A DNA stretch of 64,000 nucleotides from Peribacillus simplex (GCF_900156045.1 NZ_FTMX01000003.1:543090-607089); one strand, 5' to 3'. Shown: positions 1-8,895, counted from the first letter of the stretch. Notes: generated by a model from the sequence alone, not told the origin. A program made the numbers and translations.

Positions 1-650
1 GTTTCCCCATCCAGTTCATTCTCCATCAATTGCTTATAGGATAATGTTTCGACTGAATTGAACTCACCCCTCGTTTTATGGATGGCAATCCAAGATAACT
101 GAACTTCCTTCTGGTTTTCTGGAGCGAACTTCAAATAATCATCATAACCGAAACCGATTCTTCCCTTGTTATAAGCAATCCAAGGGTGACCGCTCATTTC
201 CCCTTCAAGTAATGCATAATCCAGTTCGACTAAATCATCTGCATCTTGTTCAGGTTTGGATAGCAATTGGAGATCCGCAAGCAGCGTATGATGGAATTCT
301 TTGATTAAATGTCCTGTTGTTTCTGCAGTCATTCCAATTAATGGCTGGATGTCTAAAATGAATTGAATGGCGTCATGGGCCTGTGTAAAGCCTTCCTTTT
401 CACATACTTGAATCGACTCTGCCTGTACTTCATAGCTGTCAAAAAGACGGGGCGACGCCAAAAATTGATAGGATTTCCCCTCATTTATCTTTAACTCATA
501 TAGGTTTCCCGCTGCCTTTTCGTTCAGAACAGCTGGATGGATCATATCTTCATACATATACTCAGAAATCATCTTGGCCAGCAGGTTTTGGTTTACTAAC
601 GACCAATTTTTTTCTGAAACCGCCTGTTCCACTTCACTTATGAACTGCAT
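1..650 (-). CDS. IucA/IucC-family siderophore synthetase (RhbF-like), 3' part outside window
   Basis: This is the last visible gene of the siderophore operon. Only the first 216 residues are present, and the gene runs off the left edge. IucA/IucC enzymes are NIS synthetases that use ATP to join citrate to hydroxamate amines. The segment at residues 154-167 (GHPWIAYNKGRIGF) corresponds to the family's N-terminal G-HP-x-KxR-x-GF signature. The ATG at 650 is preceded by an AAGGGAGAA ribosome binding site. The gene starts 22 bases after the stop of the N-monooxygenase gene. By analogy with rhizobactin biosynthesis (order rhbA-B-C-D-E-F), this is the second synthetase, which attaches the second hydroxamate arm. 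The assignment to RhbF rests on order plus this motif. The domain is incomplete here, so the end of the protein cannot be checked. Confidence 0.85.
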   Translation of the reverse strand, partial: MQFISEVEQAVSEKNWSLVNQNLLAKMISEYMYEDMIHPAVLNEKAAGNLYELKINEGKSYQFLASPRLFDSYEVQAESIQVCEKEGFTQAHDAIQFILDIQPLIGMTAETTGHLIKEFHHTLLADLQLLSKPEQDADDLVELDYALLEGEMSGHPWIAYNKGRIGFGYDDYLKFAPENQKEVQLSWIAIHKTRGEFNSVETLSYKQLMENELDGE

Positions 651-672
651 ATAATTCTCCCTTTCCCTTCTC

Positions 673-2001
673 TTAGTAAGCCATGACGGGTGTTTTTACA
701 CGGAATGACTGAAATGCACCCTTTGGCTCGGATGGATAAACTTCTTTACCTGCCAATTGATTAATGATAATCGAATTTCGGAATGCTCCCAAGCCTAGAT
801 CCGGAGCACCCACACCATGTGTATGTATCTCGCCATTTTGAATGAAAAGGTGATTCGGTGTAGGGATGGCCGTTCCTACCCGATAGTCTTTCGTTATTGC
901 AAGACGCCCTAAATCATCGCGGACTAAATGGTCCTCCATGGTTTCAAGGAATGCCGGAAGGGTTGATTTATAGCCCGTTCCAAAAACGATCGCCTCTGTG
1001 TCCACATCAAATTCGCTATCTTCTACCCACTGTCGGCATTTCAATCTCCAGCCATTTTCGGCGGGGGTAACGGACGCAACTTCCGTCATGGCCCGAAGTT
1101 CAATGGAAAGTTCGGCATTTCCAATCGATTTTTCATACATTTTGTCAAAAATTGCTGCAATTGTCGTAGCACTGATCCCTTTATACAATAAATCCTGTTT
1201 CGGCAGGATTTCATCCTTCTTTTCCTGTGGCAGCCGATAAAAGAAATCAAGGTAATCCGGAGTGAAGTATTCCAACCCGAGTTTTGAATATTCCATAGGG
1301 AAGAATCCCTTTGATCTTGTATACCAGTTTAGCTGGTAGCCATTTTCCTCCTGCTCATTAAGCAGATCCAGAAAGACCTCTGCTGCACTCTGTCCAGACC
1401 CAACAACCGTTACGGATTTTTTCTTTAAAACATTTTCTTTATTCCGTAAATAATCGGCCGAATGCAGGATGTTCTCTCCCATATATGGATGAAAGGCCGA
1501 TGGAACGGTCGGGGCGCTGCCAATTCCCATGACTACATGACGGCTATAATAGACTTCGACCTTTTGTGTTTGTGCATCCCTTACACTGATTTGATAGCAG
1601 GGTTCACCTTGATCCCCTATATATTCAACCGCCTCCACCGCTTTTCCAAAACGGCAGCTATCAAGTTGATGGGCAGTCCAGCGGCAATAATCGTTATATT
1701 CTTTTCGTGGAATCAAGAATTTTTCAAGAAAGTAGAAATGATAAAGCCGATCATGTTGCTGTAAATAATTCAGGTAACTATATGGGCTTGTCACATCTGC
1801 CATGCTGACTAGATCGGCAAAGAAAGGTACCTGCAGAGTTGTCCCTTCCAACAGCATCCCTTCATGCCAATTAAATTCCCGCTTTTTCTCAAAAAAGACG
1901 GCATTCAGCTCCGGGGTTTTCTCCAAAAGGGCTGCAAGTCCAAGGTTAAAGGGTCCTATCCCTATCCCTACCAGATCATAGATAGATTGTTGCTTCTCCA
2001 T
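673..2001 (-). CDS. L-lysine/ornithine/diamine N6-monooxygenase family (RhbE/IucD-like)
   Basis: Flavin- and NADPH-dependent N-hydroxylase, 442 residues. It makes the hydroxylamine that later becomes a hydroxamate iron ligand. The FAD-binding motif VGIGIGPFNLGLAALLE begins at residue 11. The NADPH-binding motif VVGSGQSAAEVFLDLL lies mid-protein. The C-terminal FGTGYKSTLPAFLE motif (ATGY-type) is present, as expected for the SidA/IucD/PvdA family. The frame is open upstream to 2103, but only from a TTG. The ATG at 2001 places the FAD motif at the usual distance from the N terminus and overlaps the upstream acetyltransferase gene by 26 bases. From the operon context the substrate is inferred to be 1,3-diaminopropane or its acylated form, as in schizokinen or rhizobactin, rather than lysine. 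Confidence 0.9.
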   Translation of the reverse strand: MEKQQSIYDLVGIGIGPFNLGLAALLEKTPELNAVFFEKKREFNWHEGMLLEGTTLQVPFFADLVSMADVTSPYSYLNYLQQHDRLYHFYFLEKFLIPRKEYNDYCRWTAHQLDSCRFGKAVEAVEYIGDQGEPCYQISVRDAQTQKVEVYYSRHVVMGIGSAPTVPSAFHPYMGENILHSADYLRNKENVLKKKSVTVVGSGQSAAEVFLDLLNEQEENGYQLNWYTRSKGFFPMEYSKLGLEYFTPDYLDFFYRLPQEKKDEILPKQDLLYKGISATTIAAIFDKMYEKSIGNAELSIELRAMTEVASVTPAENGWRLKCRQWVEDSEFDVDTEAIVFGTGYKSTLPAFLETMEDHLVRDDLGRLAITKDYRVGTAIPTPNHLFIQNGEIHTHGVGAPDLGLGAFRNSIIINQLAGKEVYPSEPKGAFQSFRVKTPVMAY

Positions 2002-2560
2002 ACTTCCACTTCCTCTCGAAGTTCTCCCGTGTACATGACATAAGTAATGCTGTTTTATCTGGGAGCTCAATTTCTTTAATTGGGGTAAACCCGCACTTTT
2101 CAAATAAGTAAATCATCTTTGCATTTCTAATATCCGGTTCAGCCATCACTTTTTTTGTTTTCGCAGAAAGCAGTTGGTATTTCACCATTGCACGTAAAAA
2201 CGGCAAAGCCAGTCCTTTTCCTAGATAATCCGGATCACCTATGAGTAAATGAATGCCTTGATCTCCCTCTTCGGATTCATAAAAACCTTCGATGATATCG
2301 CCTTTTACCCAATACGATTCCCAATAGCTCATGGGAATGGAGTCCAGACAGCCAAAATAGAGTGTTTGGTGTGTATCAGCCAATGCCTTCTTTAAATGAA
2401 CGGCGAATTTTTCTTTTGTGAAATTCAAATTCCAGTAGGGAATCACATGATCTTCATGCATCCATTTATGCAGTGTATCCAAATCCTTCTCAAATTCGAC
2501 TTTGACAAATGAAAGCTGTTGATTACGGTCCTTCAGCATTTCTTCATAACTATTTTTCAT
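1976..2560 (-). CDS. GNAT-family siderophore acetyltransferase (RhbD/IucB-like)
   Basis: A 194-residue acetyltransferase of the IucB/RhbD group (Acetyltransf_8 type). It acylates the N-hydroxylated diamine to give the hydroxamate. Visible features are the N-terminal WMHEDHVIPYWNLN segment, a central SYWESYWVKGDIIEGFY strand, IHLLIGDPDYLGKGLALPFLRAM (the acyl-CoA binding loop region) and a C-terminal MIYLFEKCGFTP helix-strand, all typical of siderophore GNATs. The open frame extends to 2650. The ATG at 2560 (MKNSYEEML) overlaps the end of the upstream synthetase by 11 bases and is the likely start. Its 3' end overlaps the N-monooxygenase gene. The acyl donor cannot be read from sequence: acetyl-CoA would give schizokinen-type products and longer acyl groups rhizobactin-like ones. 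Confidence 0.87.
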   Translation of the reverse strand: MKNSYEEMLKDRNQQLSFVKVEFEKDLDTLHKWMHEDHVIPYWNLNFTKEKFAVHLKKALADTHQTLYFGCLDSIPMSYWESYWVKGDIIEGFYESEEGDQGIHLLIGDPDYLGKGLALPFLRAMVKYQLLSAKTKKVMAEPDIRNAKMIYLFEKCGFTPIKEIELPDKTALLMSCTRENFERKWKYGEATIYL

Positions 2561-4352
2561 GGACGGCCATAACCCCCTGCGCGAACGGATTATTAATCGT
2601 TGTATAAACGGATTGCGTCTCAAGTGAACCAACAAGCTCATCCATATCATGGAATCGTGTCAGTAAATTAGCCTTACACGATAATTCCCGGGCATGAAGC
2701 AACTTTGAAACAACTCGATTCACCCCTTCATCTTCGCTTTCCTTGCTGCATATTTCCAGTTGTTCCTGAACGAGCTGTAACAGTTTGCTCTCTGATACTA
2801 ATCCTTCCGTACCAAAATTATTGATTAAGCCTAATAAGTGATTAAAAAAGAAATAGTATTGCAGTCTTTCTTCAGCGACTTCATCAGAACAAATCGTGAA
2901 GCTTTTTTCACTTAGTTCAGGCAAGATCTTCAGCAGCCTATCCACTTTGGATTCACAATAGTAATACCCTTGATTATCACGATAATAAAAAGTGGCTGGA
3001 TAACCATCTTGAAGTTGAATGATGGAATTTTGTTGATGGGCTTCCAAAACTATTCCATACTTTTCAAAAAGCCAAAGCATCGGTTTTAATGTCATTGACA
3101 GATAGGTTTTGAACCAATCCTTACTTACTTCTTCGGTACTGCGGTTTTCTTCAGCTGATAATTTGCGGATGATCGCTCCAAGCCTTGATGGTGCACCATA
3201 GGCATTATCCTGACATAAGCCGGCAATCAGGCTTGCTTGTTTATCGTTTTCATAAAAAGGGTTTTCCCGGATATCGACATCGAATCCCGATTCTTGCTCG
3301 GTTGTTTTGATCGTTAGGTAAGCAGGGTCCTTGATGATTCGGAAGGATGGGTGCCGTTCTTTTAGATCGTCGCCCACTTTAGAATCTATTAATTTAGCAA
3401 TTTCCACACCACGATCTAATTCTTTTTGCAGATTTGCACGTAAGGAATTCGTGATTTTAACCGGAACGGAAAATTTGTACATATATCTTGATGTGGCACT
3501 GTATACCGTTCTAAATGAAGAGGTGGCCGTGAATTTTTTCCCAAGCGGTCCAGCATAAACTAGTGACCCTTGCTCGATCAGCCTCTTGACCTCTTCTTTT
3601 TCAATGAGCACTTTTGCCTGGAGCGGGTGTGCCGGGATGATGATGAATTTGCTTTCCTTTTGGCAATACGTGCCCCTGAATTCACTGGAAATCTCCAAGT
3701 CCCCGGCTAATTCCTGTTTAATGATCTCACTTGCCGAAAGGACTTCACTGGAATCCTGGATGACAATCGAAGGTTCTGCCAGGAAGTAGTGCAGCTGAAA
3801 CTCACCTTTTAATTCGGGTGAATAGATCCATTCCTCTTTTTCTGAAATGCCCTGCTTGCTTTTCGGTGTCGGGTGGAACAGGTGCCCGAATAAAAGTGAC
3901 TGCTCTGCTTCGATGTAGGTGAAATCAGGACTTTGAAGTGCATCAATGTCTTCCGTCCTGGCTTCAACATACCGTTGAATATTTTGGCTGCTTAGGATGA
4001 CCCGCAGCATCAATTCATCTTCACTATCCTTCCGGTCCTGCTCATTCAATAATTCTTTAGAAACGATCGAGACCATTGTCACGTAATCTAATTCATGTAC
4101 TTGCTTGGATGCCGTTTGATAGTAAATCGGGAAGTTAAAAATATGACGCCCCGTTTCTGACCAATATTTAAGCGGAACAAGCAATGCAATATCTTGGGAC
4201 ATGAGCTTACTGACCACTAATGAATCCGGAATGGCCCCATCCAAATCCGCCCAGTTTTTCGTTTCTTCTAAACTGTAATTTCCGGTTTCCCGGAAATAAC
4301 AATTCAGAAAGCTTTGCATTGTCGCCCTTTCAGCTATTTGCTTACCATTCAT
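2550..4352 (-). CDS. IucA/IucC-family siderophore synthetase (RhbC-like)
   Basis: A full-length NIS synthetase of about 600 residues. It condenses citrate with a hydroxamate-bearing amine using ATP in the cytoplasm. The central segment carries IIPAHPLQAKVLIEKEE, then GKKFTATSSFRTVYSATSRY, then VPVKITNSLRANLQ, the conserved core of the IucA/IucC domain. The C-terminal region matches the FhuF-like/IucA-IucC C-terminal fold (HQQNSIIQLQDGYPATFYYRD). Two ATGs lie 6 bases apart. GGAGGA abuts the one at 4358 and is 6 bases from the one at 4352, so 4352 (MNGKQIAERA) is the better start. The stop of the decarboxylase gene lies at 4355, so the two genes are translationally coupled. It is the first of two synthetases in the operon. 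Confidence 0.92.
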   Translation of the reverse strand: MNGKQIAERATMQSFLNCYFRETGNYSLEETKNWADLDGAIPDSLVVSKLMSQDIALLVPLKYWSETGRHIFNFPIYYQTASKQVHELDYVTMVSIVSKELLNEQDRKDSEDELMLRVILSSQNIQRYVEARTEDIDALQSPDFTYIEAEQSLLFGHLFHPTPKSKQGISEKEEWIYSPELKGEFQLHYFLAEPSIVIQDSSEVLSASEIIKQELAGDLEISSEFRGTYCQKESKFIIIPAHPLQAKVLIEKEEVKRLIEQGSLVYAGPLGKKFTATSSFRTVYSATSRYMYKFSVPVKITNSLRANLQKELDRGVEIAKLIDSKVGDDLKERHPSFRIIKDPAYLTIKTTEQESGFDVDIRENPFYENDKQASLIAGLCQDNAYGAPSRLGAIIRKLSAEENRSTEEVSKDWFKTYLSMTLKPMLWLFEKYGIVLEAHQQNSIIQLQDGYPATFYYRDNQGYYYCESKVDRLLKILPELSEKSFTICSDEVAEERLQYYFFFNHLLGLINNFGTEGLVSESKLLQLVQEQLEICSKESEDEGVNRVVSKLLHARELSCKANLLTRFHDMDELVGSLETQSVYTTINNPFAQGVMAVHEK

Positions 4353-4354
4353 CT

Positions 4355-5863
4355 TCATTCCTCCATTATCTTGAACATTTCACCTAATACTCGGATTTCG
4401 TCTAAAATTCCCTCTATGTGTTCAAGGCTTGTCATTGGATTCAATAGTGTCATTTTTAAATATACCTGTCCGTCAAAACGCGTTTTTGCTAAAAATGCCC
4501 GTCCGCTTTTCAGTAATTCTTGCTGAATCTGTTTATTTAATAGATTTACTAACTGATCACTTTCACCCTCGGGATTATAACGGAATACAACCGCATTCAA
4601 TTCAGGTTCTTTATTTAATACTGTGAATCCTTCCTCCTTATCGATCTTCGCTGCCACTTCACGTGCAAGATGGCAAGTATAGTCGATCATTTCGGCAAAG
4701 GTATCCAGTCCAACAACCTTCAATGACATCCAGAGTTTCAATGCGTCGAACCTTCTCGTCGTTTGAACCGATTTATTGACTAAGTGAACCATGCCCTCGG
4801 CTTCATCTTCCTGAGGATTCAAGTAATCGGCGTGATGCTGGATATATTGAAATGAGTTGCTGTCAGAGACAAGAAAAGCACCACAACTGATCGGTTGATA
4901 GAATAATTTGTGAAAATCAACTGTAATCGAGTCGGCCCGTTCAATTCCGCTGATTAACTCTTTGTAATCCTTACTTAAAATCATCGCCCCTCCATATGCG
5001 GCGTCCACATGCAGCCATATCCCATTCTTCCTTGCAGCTTCGGACAATTCGTGTAATGGATCGATTGAACCGAAATCCGTTGTTCCACAAGTTGCAACGA
5101 TGGCAAATGGCAGTAAACCTTGTTCCTCTAAAATCGACATTTGAAGATTTAATTCATCCATGGACAGACGGTGATTTGAATCCGTTTTAATCGTGACTAC
5201 AGCCTGCTCACCAAGACCCAGCTGTGCCGCTGATTTACGGACCGTAAAGTGGGCAGCCTCGGAGCATAAGATCCGCAATTTTTTCGCCTCGACTGGCAAA
5301 CCTTGCTGCTGAACATCCACACCCCAGAAACGCTTACAATAAGCGTCCCTCGCCAATAGCAGTCCCATATAATTAGATTGGGTTCCACCGCTAGTGAAAA
5401 TCCCATCCGCTTGTTCAGGTAACCCCACCTGGCTGCACAGCCAATCTATTAAACGCTCTTCAACGAAGGTGGCCGCCGAGCTTTGGTCCCATGAATCCAT
5501 GGATTGATTCAACGTACCTATAATCATTTCGGCAGCCACGGCAGGTATTAATGTCGGGCAATGCAAATGTCCGATACAAGTGGGGCTGTGTACATTGATG
5601 CTGTCGTTAATAACAAACTCTGCCAGCTCATCCGCTACCGCTTCCATTGTCTTCCCTTTTAGAGAAGCAAGGGACAGCTCGTTTAATCTTGCTTCGATTT
5701 CATACGGTTTTTTCCCAGAGTATGGTGAATCGTTCCCTTTTAAAAAGTCCGTCAGCTTTTTTTCAATGATTTTTAATGACTGGCTGTAGTTATTGAAACC
5801 TTCTTCGTTATTCAAGAACAATCGAGAATAAGCAAAATCCGTTCTATTTATCATTTCGATCAT
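4355..5863 (-). CDS. ddc: L-2,4-diaminobutyrate decarboxylase
   Basis: A PLP-dependent group II decarboxylase of 502 residues, predicted to convert L-2,4-diaminobutyrate to 1,3-diaminopropane, the diamine backbone of schizokinen- and rhizobactin-type siderophores. The HVDAAYGG motif (residues 285-292, with the PLP-ring-contacting Asp) and the Schiff-base lysine in SITVDFHKLF (Lys319) are both intact. TSGGTQSNYMGLL (158-170) contacts the PLP phosphate. The start is the ATG at 5863 behind GAGGGTGA. The upstream aminotransferase gene stops 8 bases before it, so the two are co-transcribed. Glutamate or tyrosine decarboxylases share the fold, but pairing with a diaminobutyrate aminotransferase and siderophore genes makes the diaminobutyrate assignment strong. 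Confidence 0.92.
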   Translation of the reverse strand: MIEMINRTDFAYSRLFLNNEEGFNNYSQSLKIIEKKLTDFLKGNDSPYSGKKPYEIEARLNELSLASLKGKTMEAVADELAEFVINDSINVHSPTCIGHLHCPTLIPAVAAEMIIGTLNQSMDSWDQSSAATFVEERLIDWLCSQVGLPEQADGIFTSGGTQSNYMGLLLARDAYCKRFWGVDVQQQGLPVEAKKLRILCSEAAHFTVRKSAAQLGLGEQAVVTIKTDSNHRLSMDELNLQMSILEEQGLLPFAIVATCGTTDFGSIDPLHELSEAARKNGIWLHVDAAYGGAMILSKDYKELISGIERADSITVDFHKLFYQPISCGAFLVSDSNSFQYIQHHADYLNPQEDEAEGMVHLVNKSVQTTRRFDALKLWMSLKVVGLDTFAEMIDYTCHLAREVAAKIDKEEGFTVLNKEPELNAVVFRYNPEGESDQLVNLLNKQIQQELLKSGRAFLAKTRFDGQVYLKMTLLNPMTSLEHIEGILDEIRVLGEMFKIMEE

Positions 5864-5870
5864 TGTTCAT

Positions 5871-7223
5871 TCACCCTCTTGCAACAGCTGCTCGAACAGC
5901 TTGTTCAAAAATTGCAGTGGCCTCGTGAAGCTGGGATTCCGTTACGATCAATGGAGGCAAGAACCTCACTACACTTCCATGTCTGCCGCCAACTTCCAGT
6001 ATCAATCCTCTTTGAAAACATTCCTGTTGAATGGCACTGGCAAGTTGCGAATCAGCAGGATGGCTTCCATTCGCATTTTGCGGTTCTTCAGGATTGATCA
6101 TTTCCACACCGACCATTAATCCCCGGCCCCTGACATCACCGATCTGCTTAATATCTTTTTGCAAATCTTTAAGAATATCCTTTAAGATTTCTCCCATTTT
6201 AGCGGCATGCTCCACAAGATTCGTCTCTTTCATGTATTTTAAAGTAGCTGTTCCTGCTGCCATTGCCATTTGGTTTCCGCGGAACGTACCGATATGTGCA
6301 CCTGGTGACCATAGGTCAAGCTCTTTGTTATAAATCACCACCGATAATGGAAGACTTCCGCCTATTGCTTTGGATAGTACAAGAACATCCGGAATGATTC
6401 CTGCATGTTCAAAGGCAAACATTTTCCCTGTACGGCCGATACCTGATTGAACTTCGTCGATAATTAGCGGAATGCCCTTCTCTTTTGTTATTCTCCTGAT
6501 TTCCTTAAGCCATGGAATTGGAGCTGGAATGGAGCCTCCCTCGCCTTGTACTGCTTCTAAAATCATTCCTGCAGGCGGCAATAATCCTGATTCGGGATCG
6601 TTCAATAGATTTTCGATATACTGGCTGCTGATTTTATGGCTTTCTTCCCCGCCTATTCCAAAGGGACAGCGATACTGATAAGGATACGGCAGGAATTGTA
6701 CATCTGGGATTAACCCTTGTATTTTTTCCTTTGGCTTTGTATTGCCGCTGATTGACATGGTTGCATGCGTTGCCCCGTGGTAAGCACCTTGGAAGGATAA
6801 AATACTTCTATTGCCTGTCGCTGTTTTTACTAGTTTAAGTGCTGCCTCAATGGCGTCTCCGCCAGTAGGACCACAGAATTGAATTTTTGCATTTTTCCTG
6901 AATTCTTCAGGCAGGCATTCAAAAATTTCATCGACGAACTGCTCTTTGATCGGCGTCGTAAAGTCCAATGTATGCAAAGGACGCTTGTCCTTAAGAATTT
7001 TTTCCATTGCCTCGAGCACTGCCGCATGATTGTGTCCAAGCGCTAATGTTCCAGCCCCCGCGAGAAAATCAATATAACGTTTTCCATCCATGTCTGTTAA
7101 GTAAATTCCCTCCGCTTGATCGATCGCCATGGGTAATCTTCTAGGATATGACCGGGCATTTGATTCCCTTGTATTTTGTTGTTCCAGTAGTTGATCATTT
7201 TTCGTAAGCATGTTAGTTACCAT
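5871..7223 (-). CDS. dat: Diaminobutyrate-2-oxoglutarate aminotransferase
   Basis: A class III PLP aminotransferase of 450 residues, the first gene of the siderophore operon. It is predicted to make L-2,4-diaminobutyrate from aspartate semialdehyde and glutamate, feeding the decarboxylase encoded next. Visible family motifs are FCGPTGGDAIEAALK (117-130), FQGAYHGATHATM (144-156), LIIDEVQSGIGRTGKMF (253-269) and the PLP lysine in LSKAIGG (Lys285). The ATG at 7223 follows GGAGG at a normal distance. Promoter DNA immediately upstream carries two Fur boxes, so expression should be induced by iron starvation. GABA or ornithine aminotransferases are related alternatives, but the neighbouring ddc gene favours diaminobutyrate. 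Confidence 0.92.
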   Translation of the reverse strand: MVTNMLTKNDQLLEQQNTRESNARSYPRRLPMAIDQAEGIYLTDMDGKRYIDFLAGAGTLALGHNHAAVLEAMEKILKDKRPLHTLDFTTPIKEQFVDEIFECLPEEFRKNAKIQFCGPTGGDAIEAALKLVKTATGNRSILSFQGAYHGATHATMSISGNTKPKEKIQGLIPDVQFLPYPYQYRCPFGIGGEESHKISSQYIENLLNDPESGLLPPAGMILEAVQGEGGSIPAPIPWLKEIRRITKEKGIPLIIDEVQSGIGRTGKMFAFEHAGIIPDVLVLSKAIGGSLPLSVVIYNKELDLWSPGAHIGTFRGNQMAMAAGTATLKYMKETNLVEHAAKMGEILKDILKDLQKDIKQIGDVRGRGLMVGVEMINPEEPQNANGSHPADSQLASAIQQECFQRGLILEVGGRHGSVVRFLPPLIVTESQLHEATAIFEQAVRAAVARG

Positions 7224-7250
7224 AGTGAACCTCCATATATTAAATTAATT

Positions 7251-7306
7251 GAGAATAATTATCATTATCATGGAACTAATTTTACTGATAATGATAATTA
7301 TTCTCA
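7251..7306. promoter_or_regulatory. Paired, mirror-image Fur boxes upstream of the siderophore operon
   Basis: Positions 7251-7270 and 7286-7305 are exact 20-base reverse complements separated by 15 bases. Each contains the GATAATGATAAT / ATTATCATTATC core of the Bacillus Fur box. They sit 28-83 bases upstream of the aminotransferase start, so iron-loaded Fur is expected to cover the operon promoter. The same DNA lies about 175 bases upstream of the divergent VTC-domain gene. Confidence 0.85.
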
Positions 7307-7411
7307 ATGAGTAAATTCACTCATTTTTCTGCTATTAATTTCCAATAAAATTAAGAAAAGGTTAAAACTGGGGCCTATTCTCCACTTAACTATTGAATAT
7401 AAAAAATGTTG

Positions 7412-7439
7412 TTAAGGTTTTATTAAGATTCTGTTTATA
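7412..7439 (+). promoter_or_regulatory. PhoP-box-like direct repeat upstream of the VTC-domain gene (tentative)
   Basis: Three 6-mers, TTAAGG, TTAAGA and TTTATA, are spaced exactly 11 bases apart. Compared with the Bacillus PhoP half-site TT(A/C/T)A(C/T)A they match at 4, 5 and 6 of 6 positions. The array ends 41 bases before the VTC-domain start codon. The individual matches are imperfect, so this is a weak call supported mainly by spacing and by the phosphate-related gene it precedes. Confidence 0.3.
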
Positions 7440-7480
7440 AGCTGAACGCAGTCAAAAATCATGGAAAAGGAGGAACGGCA

Positions 7481-8164
7481 ATGAACGGTTTAAAGGGAAG
7501 GCGGGAACTTAAACATGCAATCACCAAAGCGGATTGTCATTTATTAAGAAAAAATCTGCAAAACTTCATGAGACTTGATCCCCATGGGTGTGATGGGAAA
7601 TATTTAATTCGAAGTGTTTATTTCGATAACTTTGAGAATAAAATCCTGCGGCAAAAAACAGAGGGGTTCTATCACAGGGATAAGTTCAGGGCTAGACTTT
7701 ATGATCATAATGCCAATTTCATCAATCTAGAAAAAAAGAGTAAGCGGAATAACCTTACCTATAAACAGAAGTGCAGGCTTTCTGCCGAGGAATACGAACG
7801 GATTCGTTCAGGGGATATAGATTGGATGTCCCAGGATTCAAGGGATATCCTCAGGGACTTATACATTCAAATGACCCTTTTCCAAATCAAGCCGACAACC
7901 GTCGTAGACTATGAAAGGGAGGTATTCATCTATGAGTATGGAAATGTTCGGGTCACCTTTGACAGTAATGTGAAAACGAGCTATCGGGATACGGACTTCC
8001 TGAATCCCGAATTGATCGTGGTCGATGCTTTAGACCCAGATTGTGTCATCCTGGAAATAAAGTTTGACGAATTTCTTCCGGATATCATCAAACAATTGTT
8101 ATCCATCATCGATACAAGAAAAACAGCTTTTTCAAAATACCAACTAAGCAGAAGATACGGCTGA
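7481..8164 (+). CDS. VTC-domain (polyphosphate polymerase-like) protein
   Basis: A 227-residue protein that resembles the catalytic tunnel domain of yeast Vtc4 (VTC domain), which polymerises the gamma phosphate of ATP into polyphosphate. Seen in order are GRRELKHAIT near the N terminus, RSVYFDN (about 45), the basic KFRARLYDH segment, NLEKKSKRNNLTYKQK (about 85-100), VVDYEREVF (about 145) and the terminal acidic strand VILEIKFDEFLP. These basic and acidic residues line the triphosphate tunnel in this superfamily. There is no membrane segment, so it is cytoplasmic, possibly held at the membrane by the DUF4956 partner encoded 35 bases downstream. The ATG at 7481 follows AAGGAGG. True polyphosphate synthesis is inferred from the family. 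Some bacterial members have unproven substrates. Confidence 0.85.
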   Translation: MNGLKGRRELKHAITKADCHLLRKNLQNFMRLDPHGCDGKYLIRSVYFDNFENKILRQKTEGFYHRDKFRARLYDHNANFINLEKKSKRNNLTYKQKCRLSAEEYERIRSGDIDWMSQDSRDILRDLYIQMTLFQIKPTTVVDYEREVFIYEYGNVRVTFDSNVKTSYRDTDFLNPELIVVDALDPDCVILEIKFDEFLPDIIKQLLSIIDTRKTAFSKYQLSRRYG

Positions 8165-8199
8165 TTGCAACAAACATATAAATTTTGGAGGAATAGAAA

Positions 8200-8895
8200 A
8201 TGGATACGACGACAACCAGCACCACTTTTAATGATATTTTCAAATCAAGCTTTTTGGACAAGACCGAGAGTTTTTCAATCATTGACTCCCTAATTGGATT
8301 ACTGTTGGCATTTGCCATCGGATTGTTCATTTACGTCATTTATAAGAAGACCTTTTCCGGTGTGATGTACTCACATAATTTCAATATATCCCTCATCATC
8401 ATGACAATGGCCACGGCTTTGATCATCATGGGCATATCGACAAATATCGTCATCTCCCTTGGTATGGTCGGTGCCCTCTCCATCGTACGATTCAGAACGC
8501 CCATCAAAGATCCCATGGACTTGGTCTTCCTATTCTGGGCAGCGGCATCCGGGATTTTATGCGGGGCAGGACTAATTCCGCTGGTTATCATAGGTGCCAT
8601 TTTAATAGGTATTGTGATGCTCATATTTGCCAATCGGATCACTGTTGAAAATCCATTTTTATTAATCATTAAATATTCAGATGCATCAATTGAAAAAAAG
8701 TTAGAAGAAATGATATCCAACAAGGTGAAAAAGCATTCTGTCAAATCGAAATCCGTCATGGCGGATAATAACCTCGAAGTGACATATGAAATTCGATTAA
8801 AAGATAACAATGCGGAATTCATAAATCAAGTCAAGGACATGAACAGCGTTCACTCTGCCATCATGTTAAGTTATGATGGCAACTTCACAGCTTAA
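8200..8895 (+). CDS. DUF4956 domain-containing membrane protein
   Basis: A 231-residue protein of unknown function. Hydrophobic segments at about 25-47 (SLIGLLLAFAIGLFIYVIY), 63-90 and 105-145 predict three to four membrane helices. They are followed by a cytosolic C-terminal domain of about 80 residues that looks ferredoxin-like. The conserved family stretch GMVGALSIVRFRT-PIKDP-MDLVFLFWAAASGI is clear. An RBS (GGAGG) precedes the ATG at 8200. Genes of this family commonly sit beside VTC-domain and CotH genes in Firmicutes, as here. The context suggests a membrane anchor, channel or regulator for the polymerase product. No catalytic motif is visible. Confidence 0.85.
   Translation: MDTTTTSTTFNDIFKSSFLDKTESFSIIDSLIGLLLAFAIGLFIYVIYKKTFSGVMYSHNFNISLIIMTMATALIIMGISTNIVISLGMVGALSIVRFRTPIKDPMDLVFLFWAAASGILCGAGLIPLVIIGAILIGIVMLIFANRITVENPFLLIIKYSDASIEKKLEEMISNKVKKHSVKSKSVMADNNLEVTYEIRLKDNNAEFINQVKDMNSVHSAIMLSYDGNFTA

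Noticed and set aside
8340..8822. 160-codon open frame antisense to the DUF4956 gene
   Set aside because: It is a mirror of a hydrophobic coding region, has no ribosome site and no recognisable domain.
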